Assembly (NCBI GenBank): GCA_964512635.1
Contig: CAZEJB010000004.1
Span: 62,001-126,000, forward strand
Direction: 5' to 3'
From: JADZFO01 sp964512635
Lineage (GTDB): Bacteria; 4484-113; JAFGCY01
Length of the DNA: 64,000 nucleotides
The notes under the pieces were generated by a model. It was not told where the DNA came from. It saw only the letters and a program-made list of their open reading frames with translations, and did no database searches. How positions within the stretch are numbered: position 1 is the first letter of the stretch; each line of letters begins with the position of its first letter. A program made the translations under genes and the position numbers. Below, piece by piece: positions 52,138-61,415 of this stretch.

Positions 52138-54480
52138 CTAGTCCCGTGGGGTTTGCACAGCGGCGCCCTGGGCGGCGCGTCCAGTCCTTGAGGTCTCATA
52201 ACATGGTATGCCCATGATTCGACACCAGGCGACTGTAATGGCATTGACGAAGCCGCCTTCGCCGCGCAGCCGGCCGCTCATCTGGCTCAGGACTTCTTCA
52301 TCAGCCACCCGCATTTGACTGCGATAGCGGCTGCGCAGCTGGGCCACCGTCGGCAGATGAAACAGAACCCATAAATGGGCCAGCATCAGGCCCGGCCATT
52401 CCATCGGCTGGCGCAGGAGCGTCCAGAAATAGCCCAGCAGGTGCTGGAGCAGCATTACGGGCGCCAGGCGCAGCAGCACGCTGGCAGGTTGCCAGATCAG
52501 CATCCGCATCAACCGGTTGCGCTCCTGATAAAAGCGCAGGCGCACCTTGCCCAGGCTTCGCGAGGTGGCGTTATGCAGGTGCACGGCCGCCGCTCGCGGT
52601 TCCTTGATGATTCGGCGTCCGGTAGCCCGGAGGTGATTGCCAAGGAAGTTATCCTCGTGATAAGCAAAAAACAGTGTCGGAAACAACTCAGGCGCCAGCT
52701 CATCGATCACCTCGCGACTGATCAGGCACAGTCCACCGCTGGGATAAAACGCCGGTTTTAAGCTGGATGCGCCGGGGCTAAGCTGCGATGTTTCAGTCGC
52801 TGGATACAAATCTCCTGCGCGGTAGCCGAAGAGGGTGGTGCCATGGTTTCGATACGACTCCTGCAAAGCCTGGGCCAGACGCGGCGGCATGTCCCAAACT
52901 ACGTCTTCAGGGTCTTCTTCCAGTTCAAGGCGCAGGGCTTGGACGGCGGGCGCGATCAGCTCAACATCTCCGATGTTAACCAGCCGTCCACTGACCGCGT
53001 CGGCGCCGCTCAGTCGCGCGGCGTACACAAGGCGTTTGATGCAATCCTCGTCCAGCACGCAGTCATTGTTGACCAGCACGACAAAATCGCCCTGAGCCAA
53101 AGGCAGTCCCCAGTTAACTCCGCCGGCAAAGCCCTGATTGCGTGGCAGACGGAGGATCCTGATCCTGCTGTTGCCAACCTGCGCTGTCTGCCCGGGGGCA
53201 ATTCCAAGGTCCAGCCGCAGCAGCTCGGCCTCGTCGGTGTCGCTGCCGTTGTCGACTATCACTATCTCGATCTGGTCGTAGCTCTGGGCCAGGATTGAAT
53301 CCAGGCAGCGCCGGGTCATGTTCAGCCCGTTCCAGTTAAGGACGATTATCGACACGAGGCCGGATACGGCTGCCCCGCCTGCCGAGTACTCCGGAGTCTC
53401 GCCGGTGGGCGTCTGAGCCCGTGGTGGTGGGCGGAGGCCATAAGGGCGGAACATGGCCTGCACTTGGCGCGAACTTACGTTACGTTGACCGGAAGCCAGC
53501 CAGCGCGCTGCCAGGGCCCCCGGCAGATGCCAGAAGAAAAGCAGGCCAGCGGGCCAGAGATATGGCGTGGACAGAACCTTGAAACTATGCAGCGCTTCGT
53601 AGGCAAGGATCGGCAGTGCGGAGTGCAGCTGGCCCGCCAATGTGTCATTCTTGACCAGCATCAGATAGCGGTTTTTCTCCGCCAACATTCTGATCTTCCA
53701 GCGGCCGCGGCCACCGCTTCCATGGACGTGGTGATAGGCTACACAGCGCGGTTCATAGTAGGCAAGCCAGCCACTCAGCTGAGCGCGCCAATCCAGATCA
53801 ACGTCCTCAAAGTAGGCAAAAAAGCTCTCGTCGAAGATTTCAGGGCGCTGCTCTGCAGTCCCGGCTGCAATTGTCCGCTGTGACAGCTGGTCCAGCATCT
53901 CGCGCCGATAGGCAATCGCTGCCGCGTTTCCCCCAAAGACAAAGCCGCCCTGGTCATACTGACCCTGGTCTACCTCACCTCTTCCGCGATTGGTAGCTGT
54001 GCGACCGGTGAACATGATGTGCCCGGTGCTTTCCAGCCTGCCGGATCTGTCATCAATAAACTGCTTGCAGACAACCGACCCTATACGAGGATTGGCGCTT
54101 AGCGTCTGCAGAGCCAGACTGGTGAAATCAGGATCGAGGCGGGCGTCGCAGTTCAGCAGGACCACAACATCGCCACTGGCCGCGGCAATGCCCTGGTTAT
54201 TGGCAGCCGCAAATCCCAGGTTGCGGGGGTTGTTGATATAGACGTCCGGCTGGAGGGCAAGACTGGAGGTCAGTCGGAAGCCAGTGCCGTCTGCCCCGGG
54301 GCTGCCATTGTTAACCAGGATCACTTCTCGGAACTTATGGCTCTGGTCACGGATGCTGGCCAGCGCCGCATCCAAAAAGGCCTCGGTGTTCCAGTTGACC
54401 AGAACGTAGCTGACCAGAGTCATGCCGGCGGCAGGCCGCGAGCCTCCCTGCCGCTTCTGGTCTGCGCCGGGCTGGTCCAT
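52138..54480 (-). CDS. Double-domain GT2 family glycosyltransferase
   Basis: A 780-residue protein with two complete GT-A domains. The first begins SYVLVNWNTEAFLDAAL and has VLLNCDARLDPDF; the second begins SIIVLNWNGLNMTRRCL, with IVIVDNGSD and LVNNDCVLDED. Both carry the C-terminal acceptor-side signatures (FFAYFEDVDLDWRAQL; FFAYHEDNFLGNHLRATG). Such rhamnosyl-type enzymes build O-antigen or other glycans. One hydrophobic stretch after each domain may attach it to the membrane. TATAAT lies 7 bases before ATG 54480; an upstream in-frame ATG (54525) precedes that -10 box and is unlikely. Confidence 0.88.
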   Translation of the reverse strand: MDQPGADQKRQGGSRPAAGMTLVSYVLVNWNTEAFLDAALASIRDQSHKFREVILVNNGSPGADGTGFRLTSSLALQPDVYINNPRNLGFAAANNQGIAAASGDVVVLLNCDARLDPDFTSLALQTLSANPRIGSVVCKQFIDDRSGRLESTGHIMFTGRTATNRGRGEVDQGQYDQGGFVFGGNAAAIAYRREMLDQLSQRTIAAGTAEQRPEIFDESFFAYFEDVDLDWRAQLSGWLAYYEPRCVAYHHVHGSGGRGRWKIRMLAEKNRYLMLVKNDTLAGQLHSALPILAYEALHSFKVLSTPYLWPAGLLFFWHLPGALAARWLASGQRNVSSRQVQAMFRPYGLRPPPRAQTPTGETPEYSAGGAAVSGLVSIIVLNWNGLNMTRRCLDSILAQSYDQIEIVIVDNGSDTDEAELLRLDLGIAPGQTAQVGNSRIRILRLPRNQGFAGGVNWGLPLAQGDFVVLVNNDCVLDEDCIKRLVYAARLSGADAVSGRLVNIGDVELIAPAVQALRLELEEDPEDVVWDMPPRLAQALQESYRNHGTTLFGYRAGDLYPATETSQLSPGASSLKPAFYPSGGLCLISREVIDELAPELFPTLFFAYHEDNFLGNHLRATGRRIIKEPRAAAVHLHNATSRSLGKVRLRFYQERNRLMRMLIWQPASVLLRLAPVMLLQHLLGYFWTLLRQPMEWPGLMLAHLWVLFHLPTVAQLRSRYRSQMRVADEEVLSQMSGRLRGEGGFVNAITVAWCRIMGIPCYETSRTGRAAQGAAVQTPRD

Positions 54481-54487
54481 CAGACTG

Positions 54488-54493
54488 ATTATA
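54488..54493 (-). promoter_or_regulatory. -10 box (TATAAT) of the glycosyltransferase gene, leaderless
   Basis: A perfect TATAAT stands 7 nt before ATG 54480. Confidence 0.6.
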
Positions 54494-54600
54494 TGCGTTA
54501 CGTCGGCGCGTCGCGGCGTCTCCATTCAAGTGTGAGGGCGCCGGTGAACAGCCGGCACCATCACGCTGTCACTGCTTAGAGCAAGACTGGAGGTAGGGAA

Positions 54601-56022
54601 ATGACTGTGGGACGTCTGTTCACACCCACGCTGTTGGGACTGGTGCTCCTCAGCGCCGCTGCTGCGGCAGAGGAAGCTGCGCCCCAGCCGGCGGCTGCGG
54701 CGGGTCAGGAGGCCGAGGCCGAAATCAGGATAACCAGTATTGAAGCGACTCCATCCGCGGCGGAAGAAGCAGAGCTTGCTGCTGCCGGTGCAGCATACGA
54801 GTTGCTGCTTGAGACCGCTGAGAGCGAGTCTTTGGGAGATCAGCTTGAAGCCAAACTGGCGGATCTGGTCGAAAGGGAATTGCTCAGCCCTGAGGGGGCG
54901 GCTGAGCTTAAGGCCCTGCTGGCCGAGATGTCTGCAGGACAGACTGGCGCTTGGACTATCGCTTGCCCGGCTGCCGCCGGAGAGGCTGGGGCCAGTGCGG
55001 CACCCTCAGCACTTCTCCTTGAGCTTCAGGGCATTGGATCTACATCTGCCCAGTGCCCGCTGGTAATGCGCGAACTGAGCACGACCGTTCCCGGGTTGGC
55101 CATTGCCGGCGGCCGGGAAGCCGAAGCCTTGCGAGAACTGGAGATCAGCATTGCCGGCAATGAGGTCAATGTGGAGGGCAGCGGCCTGAGTCCTGAAGAA
55201 ATGGCCCGGATTGAGCAGGAGCTTAGCAGCAATGCAAATCTGGCTGAGGGCCAGACTCTGGTTTTGAAGCTGGATTCTCTATCTCCGCAGGCGCTTGCAG
55301 AGTTGGAATCAGAGCGGGCAGCGGCACCGATGCAGGCCCAGGCTCTGGCGGAGCTTGAAGCTGGCGGGGCGGCCGCGGCAATGCCGGCCGAAGCACTGGC
55401 CGAGATTGCTGCCAAGGGATTTAAGATTGAGATGCCCAGGGAGGCTCTCGCGGAGCTCGAGGGGCTTGGAGATGACTTTGTGATGCCCGCTGAGGCTATG
55501 TCAGAACTGCGGGGATTCACATTTGCTTTGCCTGCCGAAGCGCTGGCCGAACTTGAGGGTTTGCAGGCGTTGGCACCGCTGGCAGGCGTCGCAGGGGTTC
55601 CTGCAGAGCCACTTGAAAGCCTCAACCTCGAAGCGCTCAAGCTGGATGGTCTAGAGTTGGCAGAGCTGCATGCGCCGCTTCTGCTGGAGCTTCAGGCCCT
55701 TCAGGGCCAGGCTGGGCAGCCAGGCGGCAGAATTACCGTGGAGTCCCTTGCCCCGGAACTTCTGCTGGGCATTCAGGGCCTGCAGGGCGACAACGACAAA
55801 ACCAAGTTGGCGGCCCTTTTGATTGCAACTCAGCTGCTCTCAGACGACGAGAGCCTCGACGGCCTGCTGCCCGATGAACTGCGCAAGCTGAGCGCGGATG
55901 AGATTCTTGGACGTCTGAAGCTGAAAGACGGCTGGGAGAACGATTTGGAGCGCATGGGGGACCGCTTAAGCGTAATGCTCAAAGGCTTCCTGCGCAGCAA
56001 CAGCAAGAAAGATAACAAATAA
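54601..56022 (+). CDS. Secreted Ala/Glu/Leu-rich repeat protein
   Basis: A 473-residue protein with a signal peptide (LFTPTLLGLVLLSAAAAA) and a very acidic, Ala/Leu-rich body. Residues about 230-325 contain six copies of a 17-residue unit, core (Q/E)ALAELE followed by a variable part ending MPA: QALAELE, QALAELE, EALAEIA, EALAELE, EAMSELR, EALAELE; the last spacing is 15. The C-terminal 70 residues are helical and basic at the end (NSKKDNK). Two Cys (IACPA, AQCPL) could pair. GGAGGTAGGGA precedes the ATG. No family recognised; an extracellular structural or binding role is a guess. Confidence 0.75.
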   Translation: MTVGRLFTPTLLGLVLLSAAAAAEEAAPQPAAAAGQEAEAEIRITSIEATPSAAEEAELAAAGAAYELLLETAESESLGDQLEAKLADLVERELLSPEGAAELKALLAEMSAGQTGAWTIACPAAAGEAGASAAPSALLLELQGIGSTSAQCPLVMRELSTTVPGLAIAGGREAEALRELEISIAGNEVNVEGSGLSPEEMARIEQELSSNANLAEGQTLVLKLDSLSPQALAELESERAAAPMQAQALAELEAGGAAAAMPAEALAEIAAKGFKIEMPREALAELEGLGDDFVMPAEAMSELRGFTFALPAEALAELEGLQALAPLAGVAGVPAEPLESLNLEALKLDGLELAELHAPLLLELQALQGQAGQPGGRITVESLAPELLLGIQGLQGDNDKTKLAALLIATQLLSDDESLDGLLPDELRKLSADEILGRLKLKDGWENDLERMGDRLSVMLKGFLRSNSKKDNK

Positions 56023-56145
56023 AAGACATGGCATCTGCCGAGTTGATTGCAATAAGCAATCCACTAGATCGGTAGATAAAACACTGATGGGCGTTGAACG
56101 ATCTCATGGTTATCAGCGTCTTTGGAAGTGTTAGAGGAGGCAGCC

Positions 56146-56181
56146 ATGTTCTGGTGGAAGACGATTACCGTCCCGAAGTAG
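56146..56181 (+). CDS. Possible 11-codon peptide ORF
   Basis: ATG with AGAGGAGG five bases upstream, encoding MFWWKTITVPK, in the otherwise empty stretch between the repeat protein and the ADP-ribosylglycohydrolase-like gene. The strong ribosome site is the only support. Confidence 0.15.
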   Translation: MFWWKTITVPK

Positions 56182-56207
56182 GACGGGCAAGAAAGGTAGG
56201 AAACCTG

Positions 56208-56234
56208 CAAGGGGACGGTGACACCGTCCCCTTG
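56208..56234. repeat. Perfect palindrome in the 56.0-56.3 kb gap
   Basis: CAAGGGGACGGTG, one base, then CACCGTCCCCTTG: 13-base perfect arms. There is no T tract, so it resembles a dispersed palindromic repeat, although it could still help end transcripts from the two convergent genes. Confidence 0.6.
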
Positions 56235-56321
56235 CGCACTTTATGGCATGTCTAAGCCGCGTTGATACTTTGCCTCGGTGCAGTAACGACAGCGCCTGCT
56301 CAAAGCCTTCATGTCTTTACA

Positions 56322-57251
56322 TCACTCATCCAGGTCGCGCGTAGCCAAATCATATAGGCGACGGGCAGCGCGATCTATGCGCTCCTTTTCTCCCAGCGCC
56401 TGAAGCCACAGCGGCGGAATTGTCCCCGCGCCAAACCTTGCTCCCAACAAAGCCCCGGCTACAGCTCCGACCTGGCTTGAAGCAGTCCCGCGATTGATCA
56501 GCAGGAGTATTCCTTCTTCAAAGCTGGCGCAGTAGAGCACGGCCCAAAGCGCGGCCTGAAGGGTGTGAAGCACGTCCCCGTCGGTCTGCAGGTCCTCGCC
56601 AGTGCGGTCGGGCAGGTTGCGAAGTGCGAGCCCAAGAACTGTGTTGCGCGGCTCGATAAAGTCCAGCACTTCCTCAAGCAGCCCGTCGGTGCCTACCAGC
56701 AGCAGGTGCGCGATCGCCAGATTCAGCGCCACGCAGCTCAGCTTGCAGCGCTCGTCGTAGTGTGTGATACCGCTGACAACCCGCGACTCGCCGATAAGGT
56801 GGATGTTGTCATGGTAGCGAAACAGCCCTGTCGGCGCCGCGCGAACCAGACTCCCGCTGCCCAGTCGCATGCTCTCCGGCATGCTTTGCCAGGCTTCATA
56901 GCCCGCCCGCTCAAAGTTGTAGCCATATACGAGGTTTTCGCAGGCCTCTCGAGTAGTCTCCCCCAGATCCCGGGGGCCGTGGCGGTACCACTCACGAAAA
57001 CGCTCGGCAATGTCCTCGGCTGAAAAGCCGCCGGTGTCGCAGTAGCTTTCCAGCACGCAGAGCATCATCTGGGCGTCGCCGGTGAGGCTGCCTGCCGGCG
57101 TATCACGCCAGCCGCCGGCCTGCATCTGGCGCACATTGCCGTAGCGCTGGTCAATGTCGGCCATGCTGAGCCTGTCGAGCGGCGCACCCATCGCGCTGCC
57201 GCAGGCCAGGCCAAGCAGAGATCCACGAAACTGTTCAAGCAGGTCTCGCAC
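56322..57251 (-). CDS. ADP-ribosylglycohydrolase-like protein with altered metal sites
   Basis: A 309-residue protein with the all-helical fold of ADP-ribosylglycohydrolases (DraG/ARH): GSLLGLACGSAMGAPLDR, SLTGDAQMMLCVLESY and the C-terminal GAVAGALLGARFG. In active enzymes the T-D-D-T and D-x-D-T motifs bind two Mg ions; here the first is TGDAQ and the second GTASSQ, so most metal-binding Asp are missing. It may bind rather than cleave ADP-ribose. GTG 57251 is preferred (TATCTT 8 bases upstream; product starts at the conserved domain); the frame is open 28 codons further up. Confidence 0.75.
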   Translation of the reverse strand: MRDLLEQFRGSLLGLACGSAMGAPLDRLSMADIDQRYGNVRQMQAGGWRDTPAGSLTGDAQMMLCVLESYCDTGGFSAEDIAERFREWYRHGPRDLGETTREACENLVYGYNFERAGYEAWQSMPESMRLGSGSLVRAAPTGLFRYHDNIHLIGESRVVSGITHYDERCKLSCVALNLAIAHLLLVGTDGLLEEVLDFIEPRNTVLGLALRNLPDRTGEDLQTDGDVLHTLQAALWAVLYCASFEEGILLLINRGTASSQVGAVAGALLGARFGAGTIPPLWLQALGEKERIDRAARRLYDLATRDLDE

Positions 57252-57259
57252 CGAGCGGA

Positions 57260-57265
57260 AAGATA
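57260..57265 (-). promoter_or_regulatory. -10 box (TATCTT) of the ADP-ribosylglycohydrolase-like gene
   Basis: TATCTT stands 8 nt before GTG 57251. Confidence 0.35.
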
Positions 57266-57372
57266 ACACAGCCCGAACTTTGAACCTAACGCACTGACTC
57301 GCACAAGGGCGAAAGTTGACAAAACACGTGGCCAATCAGGACGCATTTAGCAGTACTTTTGACCCCACGGGG

Positions 57373-57378
57373 TAGAAT
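57373..57378 (+). promoter_or_regulatory. -10 box (TAGAAT) of ribE, leaderless
   Basis: TAGAAT stands 6 nt before GTG 57385. No FMN riboswitch is visible, since the transcript would have no leader. Confidence 0.6.
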
Positions 57379-57384
57379 CAGCCC

Positions 57385-58035
57385 GTGTATACAGGGCTTA
57401 TCCGGGAGCAGGGGGTGCTGGCCGCGCGCGGCCAGAACACGCTGCTGGTCGATTGCCCTGCTGTGCGGGACAGGCTGGCTTTCGGAGACAGCATCTCTGT
57501 AAACGGGGTCTGCCTGACTGTGGCGCGCCTGAGCGACACAGGATTCGGCGCCGACCTGCTGCCCGCAACCCTCAGCGCCACGACGCTTGGAGGGCTGGAA
57601 ATCGGCAGCCGGCTGAATCTTGAACTTCCCCTGGGCGCGGCGGATGTTTTTGGTGGTCATCTGGTGCGCGGCGTCATTGATGGCACTACCGAGCTTATCG
57701 AGCGCGGTGAGCTGCCCGGTGGCGCGCTTTCCCTGAGTTTTGCTGTGCCTGACTGGCTGACCGCGTGGCTCGTGCCAAAGGGCGCAGTGACCATTGACGG
57801 CGTCAGCCTGACAGTACAGAGGCTTGAACCGGGACGCTTTACGACAGAGTTGATCCCAACCACGCAATCTGAGACAAATCTGGGAACTATTCAGCCCGGG
57901 AGCAGGGTAAACATTGAAGCCGACCTGATTGTGAAATCAGTGCGCAGTGTCCTGGAGGGCCTGCGCGAGGGCCTGGCAGACCAGGGGCCGGCGGAGCTGA
58001 AAGGGCTGCCGGCGCTTAGGGGAAATGGAGAGTAA
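57385..58035 (+). CDS. ribE: Riboflavin synthase, alpha subunit
   Basis: A 216-residue enzyme that dismutates two lumazines to riboflavin. The two tandem lumazine-binding barrels are clear: MYTGLIREQG ... GDSISVNGVCLTV ... VFGGHLVRGVIDG, then KGAVTIDGVSLTV and NIEADLIVKSV at the end. Normal length. GTG start, 6 bases after TAGAAT. It is followed two bases later by ribBA. Confidence 0.95.
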   Translation: MYTGLIREQGVLAARGQNTLLVDCPAVRDRLAFGDSISVNGVCLTVARLSDTGFGADLLPATLSATTLGGLEIGSRLNLELPLGAADVFGGHLVRGVIDGTTELIERGELPGGALSLSFAVPDWLTAWLVPKGAVTIDGVSLTVQRLEPGRFTTELIPTTQSETNLGTIQPGSRVNIEADLIVKSVRSVLEGLREGLADQGPAELKGLPALRGNGE

Positions 58036-58037
58036 CG

Positions 58038-59462
58038 GTGGGTTTTGATTCAAGCAACGGTGGTCCGCAGGACAAACTTAACGGTGCGCCGGCCAAAGGC
58101 ACCGCCAACGGTGGTCCCGCCACCCCAAGTTGCAGCGGCAATACGGTCTATACGGCCCTGCTGGCGCGCAGCGGTGTTCACATGATTGAGAGCGTGGCAG
58201 CCCCGACCAGCCAGGAGGATGCGGCGACTTGTTTCATTGGCCGGGTCGAAGCCGCGGTCGATTCCCTTCGCAGGGGCGGCATGGTGATCCTGATGGACGA
58301 CAAGCAGCGCGAGAACGAGGGTGATCTGGTCTGCGCGGCTCAGTTTGCCACACCTGAGAACGTCAACTTCATGAAGGTCCACGGCCGCGGACTAATCTGC
58401 GTGCCGATGACCGGAGAGGCCCTGGACCGGTTAGAGCTGCCGCTGATGGCGCAGAACAATACCAGTCTGCATGGCACAGCTTTCACCATGAGCGTTGATG
58501 CTCTGCACGGAACAACAACTGGAATCAGCGCCGAGGATATGTCGGTTACGATTCGGGCGCTGGCTGATCCGGGCACACGCCCCAGCGACCTTGGCCGGCC
58601 GGGCCATGTTTTCCCTCTGCTTTATCACCCCGGTGGCGTGCTGAAGCGCGCGGGGCAGACCGAAGGAAGCGTGGACCTTTTGAGGATCGCCGGCCTTAAC
58701 CCGGCGGCGGTTGTCTGCGAGATTTGCAAGGAAGATGGCAGCATGGCGCGCGAATCCGAACTGCGGGATTACAGCGAGCGCCACAACATACCTCTCGTGC
58801 ATGTTCAGGACATCGTGAGATACCGCCTGGTCAAGGATAAGCTGATCAGCTTTGCTGACAGCGCAGTCCTGCCCACAGAGTATGGCGATTTCCGCATTCA
58901 TGGCTATGAGGTGCCGGCGACCGGAGAACACCACGTGGCGCTCGTCTGTGGTGATGTGACCACGGCCGAGCCCGTGTTGATCCGTGTCCACAGCGAGTGT
59001 CTGACGGGGGATGTCTTCCACAGCCGTCGCTGCGACTGCGGCCCTCAGCTCGACTGGGCCATGCGCGCTATTGCCAAGGAAGGCCGCGGCGTTCTGCTCT
59101 ATCTGCGCCAGGAAGGTCGCGGCATAGGCCTGATTAACAAGATTCGCGCCTACGCGCTGCAGGACAAGGGCATGGACACGGTGGAGGCCAATCTGGCCCT
59201 GGGCCTGCCCGCGGACAACCGCAACTACGACACCGGAGCGCAGATACTGCTTGATTTGGGCCTGAAGGATCTGCGCCTGATCACCAACAACCCCAGCAAG
59301 CTCGTTGGGCTCGAAGCCCATGGGCTGAGAATTGTCGAGCGTGTGCCGATCCCGCTGGAGATCATGTACCACCGTCAGAGCGCAGGCTACCTTGAAACCA
59401 AAGTGGCCAAGATGGGGCACATGATTGATCTGGAAGGCGCTGGCGTGCAGGCCGGCGGCTAA
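58038..59462 (+). CDS. ribBA: Bifunctional DHBP synthase / GTP cyclohydrolase II
   Basis: A 474-residue fusion catalysing both entry steps of riboflavin synthesis. DHBP synthase part: GGMVILMDDKQRENEGDLV, then HGRGLICVPM, TGISAEDMSVTI and RPGHVFPL-like GRPGHVFPLLYHPGG. GTP cyclohydrolase II part: VHSECLTGDVFHSRRCDCGPQL (zinc Cys) and LRQEGRGIGLINKIRAYALQD. About 50 extra N-terminal residues precede the first domain. GTG 58038 with GGAGAG upstream is chosen; ATG 58182 is the alternative that would drop this extension. It is cotranscribed with ribE. Confidence 0.95.
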   Translation: MGFDSSNGGPQDKLNGAPAKGTANGGPATPSCSGNTVYTALLARSGVHMIESVAAPTSQEDAATCFIGRVEAAVDSLRRGGMVILMDDKQRENEGDLVCAAQFATPENVNFMKVHGRGLICVPMTGEALDRLELPLMAQNNTSLHGTAFTMSVDALHGTTTGISAEDMSVTIRALADPGTRPSDLGRPGHVFPLLYHPGGVLKRAGQTEGSVDLLRIAGLNPAAVVCEICKEDGSMARESELRDYSERHNIPLVHVQDIVRYRLVKDKLISFADSAVLPTEYGDFRIHGYEVPATGEHHVALVCGDVTTAEPVLIRVHSECLTGDVFHSRRCDCGPQLDWAMRAIAKEGRGVLLYLRQEGRGIGLINKIRAYALQDKGMDTVEANLALGLPADNRNYDTGAQILLDLGLKDLRLITNNPSKLVGLEAHGLRIVERVPIPLEIMYHRQSAGYLETKVAKMGHMIDLEGAGVQAGG

Positions 59463-61405
59463 GCCGGGGCCGGGCTTGCGCCTTCAGAAGAAAGCGACCT
59501 CGGCGGTCGAGGCGCTCTGTAAGGCTGCACCAGCAGATACATCCCGCTCAGGATCGTCAGCACTGTGCTGCCTTCATGAAGGATCACCGCCAGCCAGAGC
59601 GGGAGCATTCCGCTGGCTGCGCCGACCAGCAGCAGGAGTATCACGCCGAAGGCCAGAATCAAACCTCGGGTGATGGCCGCCTGGGTGCGGCGGGCCAGCC
59701 AGACCGCAAAGGGCAAGGCGGCAAGGTCGTCGCGCATCAGGACAATGTCAGCTGTCTCAAGCGCCACATCCGTTCCGCGGCTGCCCATGGCAAGTCCGAT
59801 ATCCGCCGCGGCCAGCGCCGGGCCGTCATTTACGCCGTCGCCAACAAAAGCGAGCTGACCAAACTCCTTTTGCAGTTTGCGGACTTCATCTACCTTGCTT
59901 TCCGGCAGCAGACCGGCGCGGACGCTGTCGGCTCCGATACTGGACGCAACCGCTTCTCCCACCAGCCGGTGGTCGCCAGTCAGGATGACAATGTTCCTGA
60001 TCCCCAGGCGACGCAGGGACTTGATCGCCGGACCTGCGCTGGGACGGATCCGATCGGCGATGCCGAGGACCTCGTGCCCACCGTCGCTTGACACCACTAC
60101 AGCGGTGAGTCCGCGCCGTCGTACGGCGCTGACCTCTTCAATGATGCTTGCAGGTACCTCAACACCGTGGGAATCAAAGAGGCTGCGATTGCCTACTCCG
60201 ACCCAGCGCTGGTCAACCTCACCATGTACGCCTTCTCCAACGTGGGTATCGAAATCAGCAACCTGTCGTAATTCCAGTCCCCGTTCAAGTGCCGCCCTGA
60301 CTACTGCCTGAGCCAGGGGGTGTTCGCTGACAGCTTCGACTGATGCTGCCAGTTGCAGTAATCGTTCTCGCTCTTCAACCGGTCCGACAGGGTTGCCCAG
60401 ATACAAAACTGCCGGCGCGCCTTCGGTGAGCGTCCCTGTCTTGTCGAGTGCGATGCTTCGGATACCTGCCAGCCGTTCAAGGTAAACCCCGCCCTTTATC
60501 AGAACGCCGCTGCGCGCAGCGCGTGTCAGTCCAGAAAGCACCGCAGCGGGTACACTCATTATCACAGCACAAGGTGACGCGGCGACGAGGAAGACCATCC
60601 CGTGATACAAGGCGTCAGCCAGAAGCTGGTGGCGCAGGAAGACATCCCAAAGGGCTACGGCGCTAGCCAGCAGCAGCACGCCGACAACGTAGGTGTTCTG
60701 CCAGCGCTCAAAACGCGCCTGGGTAGCAACTTTTTGCTCCTGGGCGGATTGCACCAGTTTTACTATCCGTGCCAGCATTGTGTCGGCACTGGCGTGCGTG
60801 ACTTCAACCAGCAGACTGCCACGCAGGTTGATGGTCCCGGCAAAAACATCCTGGCCGGGCCCCTTGGACACGGGCAGGCCTTCGCCGGTCAAGGTACTCT
60901 CGTCAACATTGCCTCGGCCTTCAAGAATCCGTCCATCGAGCGCCAGTCGTTCGCCAGCACTGACACGCAGCACCTCGCCAGGCAGTATCGAGTCCACCGG
61001 ACGACGGGAGTCCAGGCCCTTGCTGACGACCGTGGCGTAATCGGGTCGAAGCTGCACAAGTCCGGCTATTGAGCGCTTGGTGCGCTCGAGGGTGTAATAC
61101 TCAAGTGCCCCGCTGAGGGTGAAGAGGAACAGCAAGCCAATTCCTTCGGCGGGCTGCCGCAGGGCTGCGGCGCCGTAAGCTGCCAGGAGCATCAGGAAGT
61201 TGATATCCAGCCGACGCTCCCGCAGTGAGGCAATCGCGCTTGACAACGGCAGCCATGAACCAGCGACAAATGCAATGCCGAATGCCGCCAGTGAAAGGCC
61301 TTCCAAAGACATGCGTGCAGCAATGATGCCGCCCAGCCCGCCGGCCGCGCAAAGCAGGGTCAGGATTACGGGTCGAAATGTCGAGATGGCTTGATGCAAT
61401 GACAT
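59459..61405 (-). CDS. P1B-4 type heavy-metal ATPase
   Basis: A 648-residue P-type ATPase that exports transition metals. Motifs: STLTGEGLP, the phosphorylated Asp in DKTGTLTEG, SEHPLAQAVV, GDGVNDGPALAAADIG. The membrane metal site is SPCAVIMS, and HEGSTVLTILSG closes the last helix; SPC plus HEG(G/S)(S/T) identify the P1B-4 group (Co/Fe/Zn exporters such as CoaT, CtpD and PfeT). There is no N-terminal HMA domain, as usual in that group. ATG 61405, 10 bases after TACAAT, is chosen among three in-frame starts. It overlaps ribBA convergently by four bases and is divergent from the arsM-like gene. Confidence 0.92.
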   Translation of the reverse strand: MSLHQAISTFRPVILTLLCAAGGLGGIIAARMSLEGLSLAAFGIAFVAGSWLPLSSAIASLRERRLDINFLMLLAAYGAAALRQPAEGIGLLFLFTLSGALEYYTLERTKRSIAGLVQLRPDYATVVSKGLDSRRPVDSILPGEVLRVSAGERLALDGRILEGRGNVDESTLTGEGLPVSKGPGQDVFAGTINLRGSLLVEVTHASADTMLARIVKLVQSAQEQKVATQARFERWQNTYVVGVLLLASAVALWDVFLRHQLLADALYHGMVFLVAASPCAVIMSVPAAVLSGLTRAARSGVLIKGGVYLERLAGIRSIALDKTGTLTEGAPAVLYLGNPVGPVEERERLLQLAASVEAVSEHPLAQAVVRAALERGLELRQVADFDTHVGEGVHGEVDQRWVGVGNRSLFDSHGVEVPASIIEEVSAVRRRGLTAVVVSSDGGHEVLGIADRIRPSAGPAIKSLRRLGIRNIVILTGDHRLVGEAVASSIGADSVRAGLLPESKVDEVRKLQKEFGQLAFVGDGVNDGPALAAADIGLAMGSRGTDVALETADIVLMRDDLAALPFAVWLARRTQAAITRGLILAFGVILLLLVGAASGMLPLWLAVILHEGSTVLTILSGMYLLVQPYRAPRPPRSLSSEGASPAPA

Positions 61406-61415
61406 GCTCCACTTC

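Noticed and set aside
57280..57384. FMN riboswitch before ribE
   Set aside because: No conserved RFN element is visible, and the -10 box 6 nt before GTG leaves no leader.
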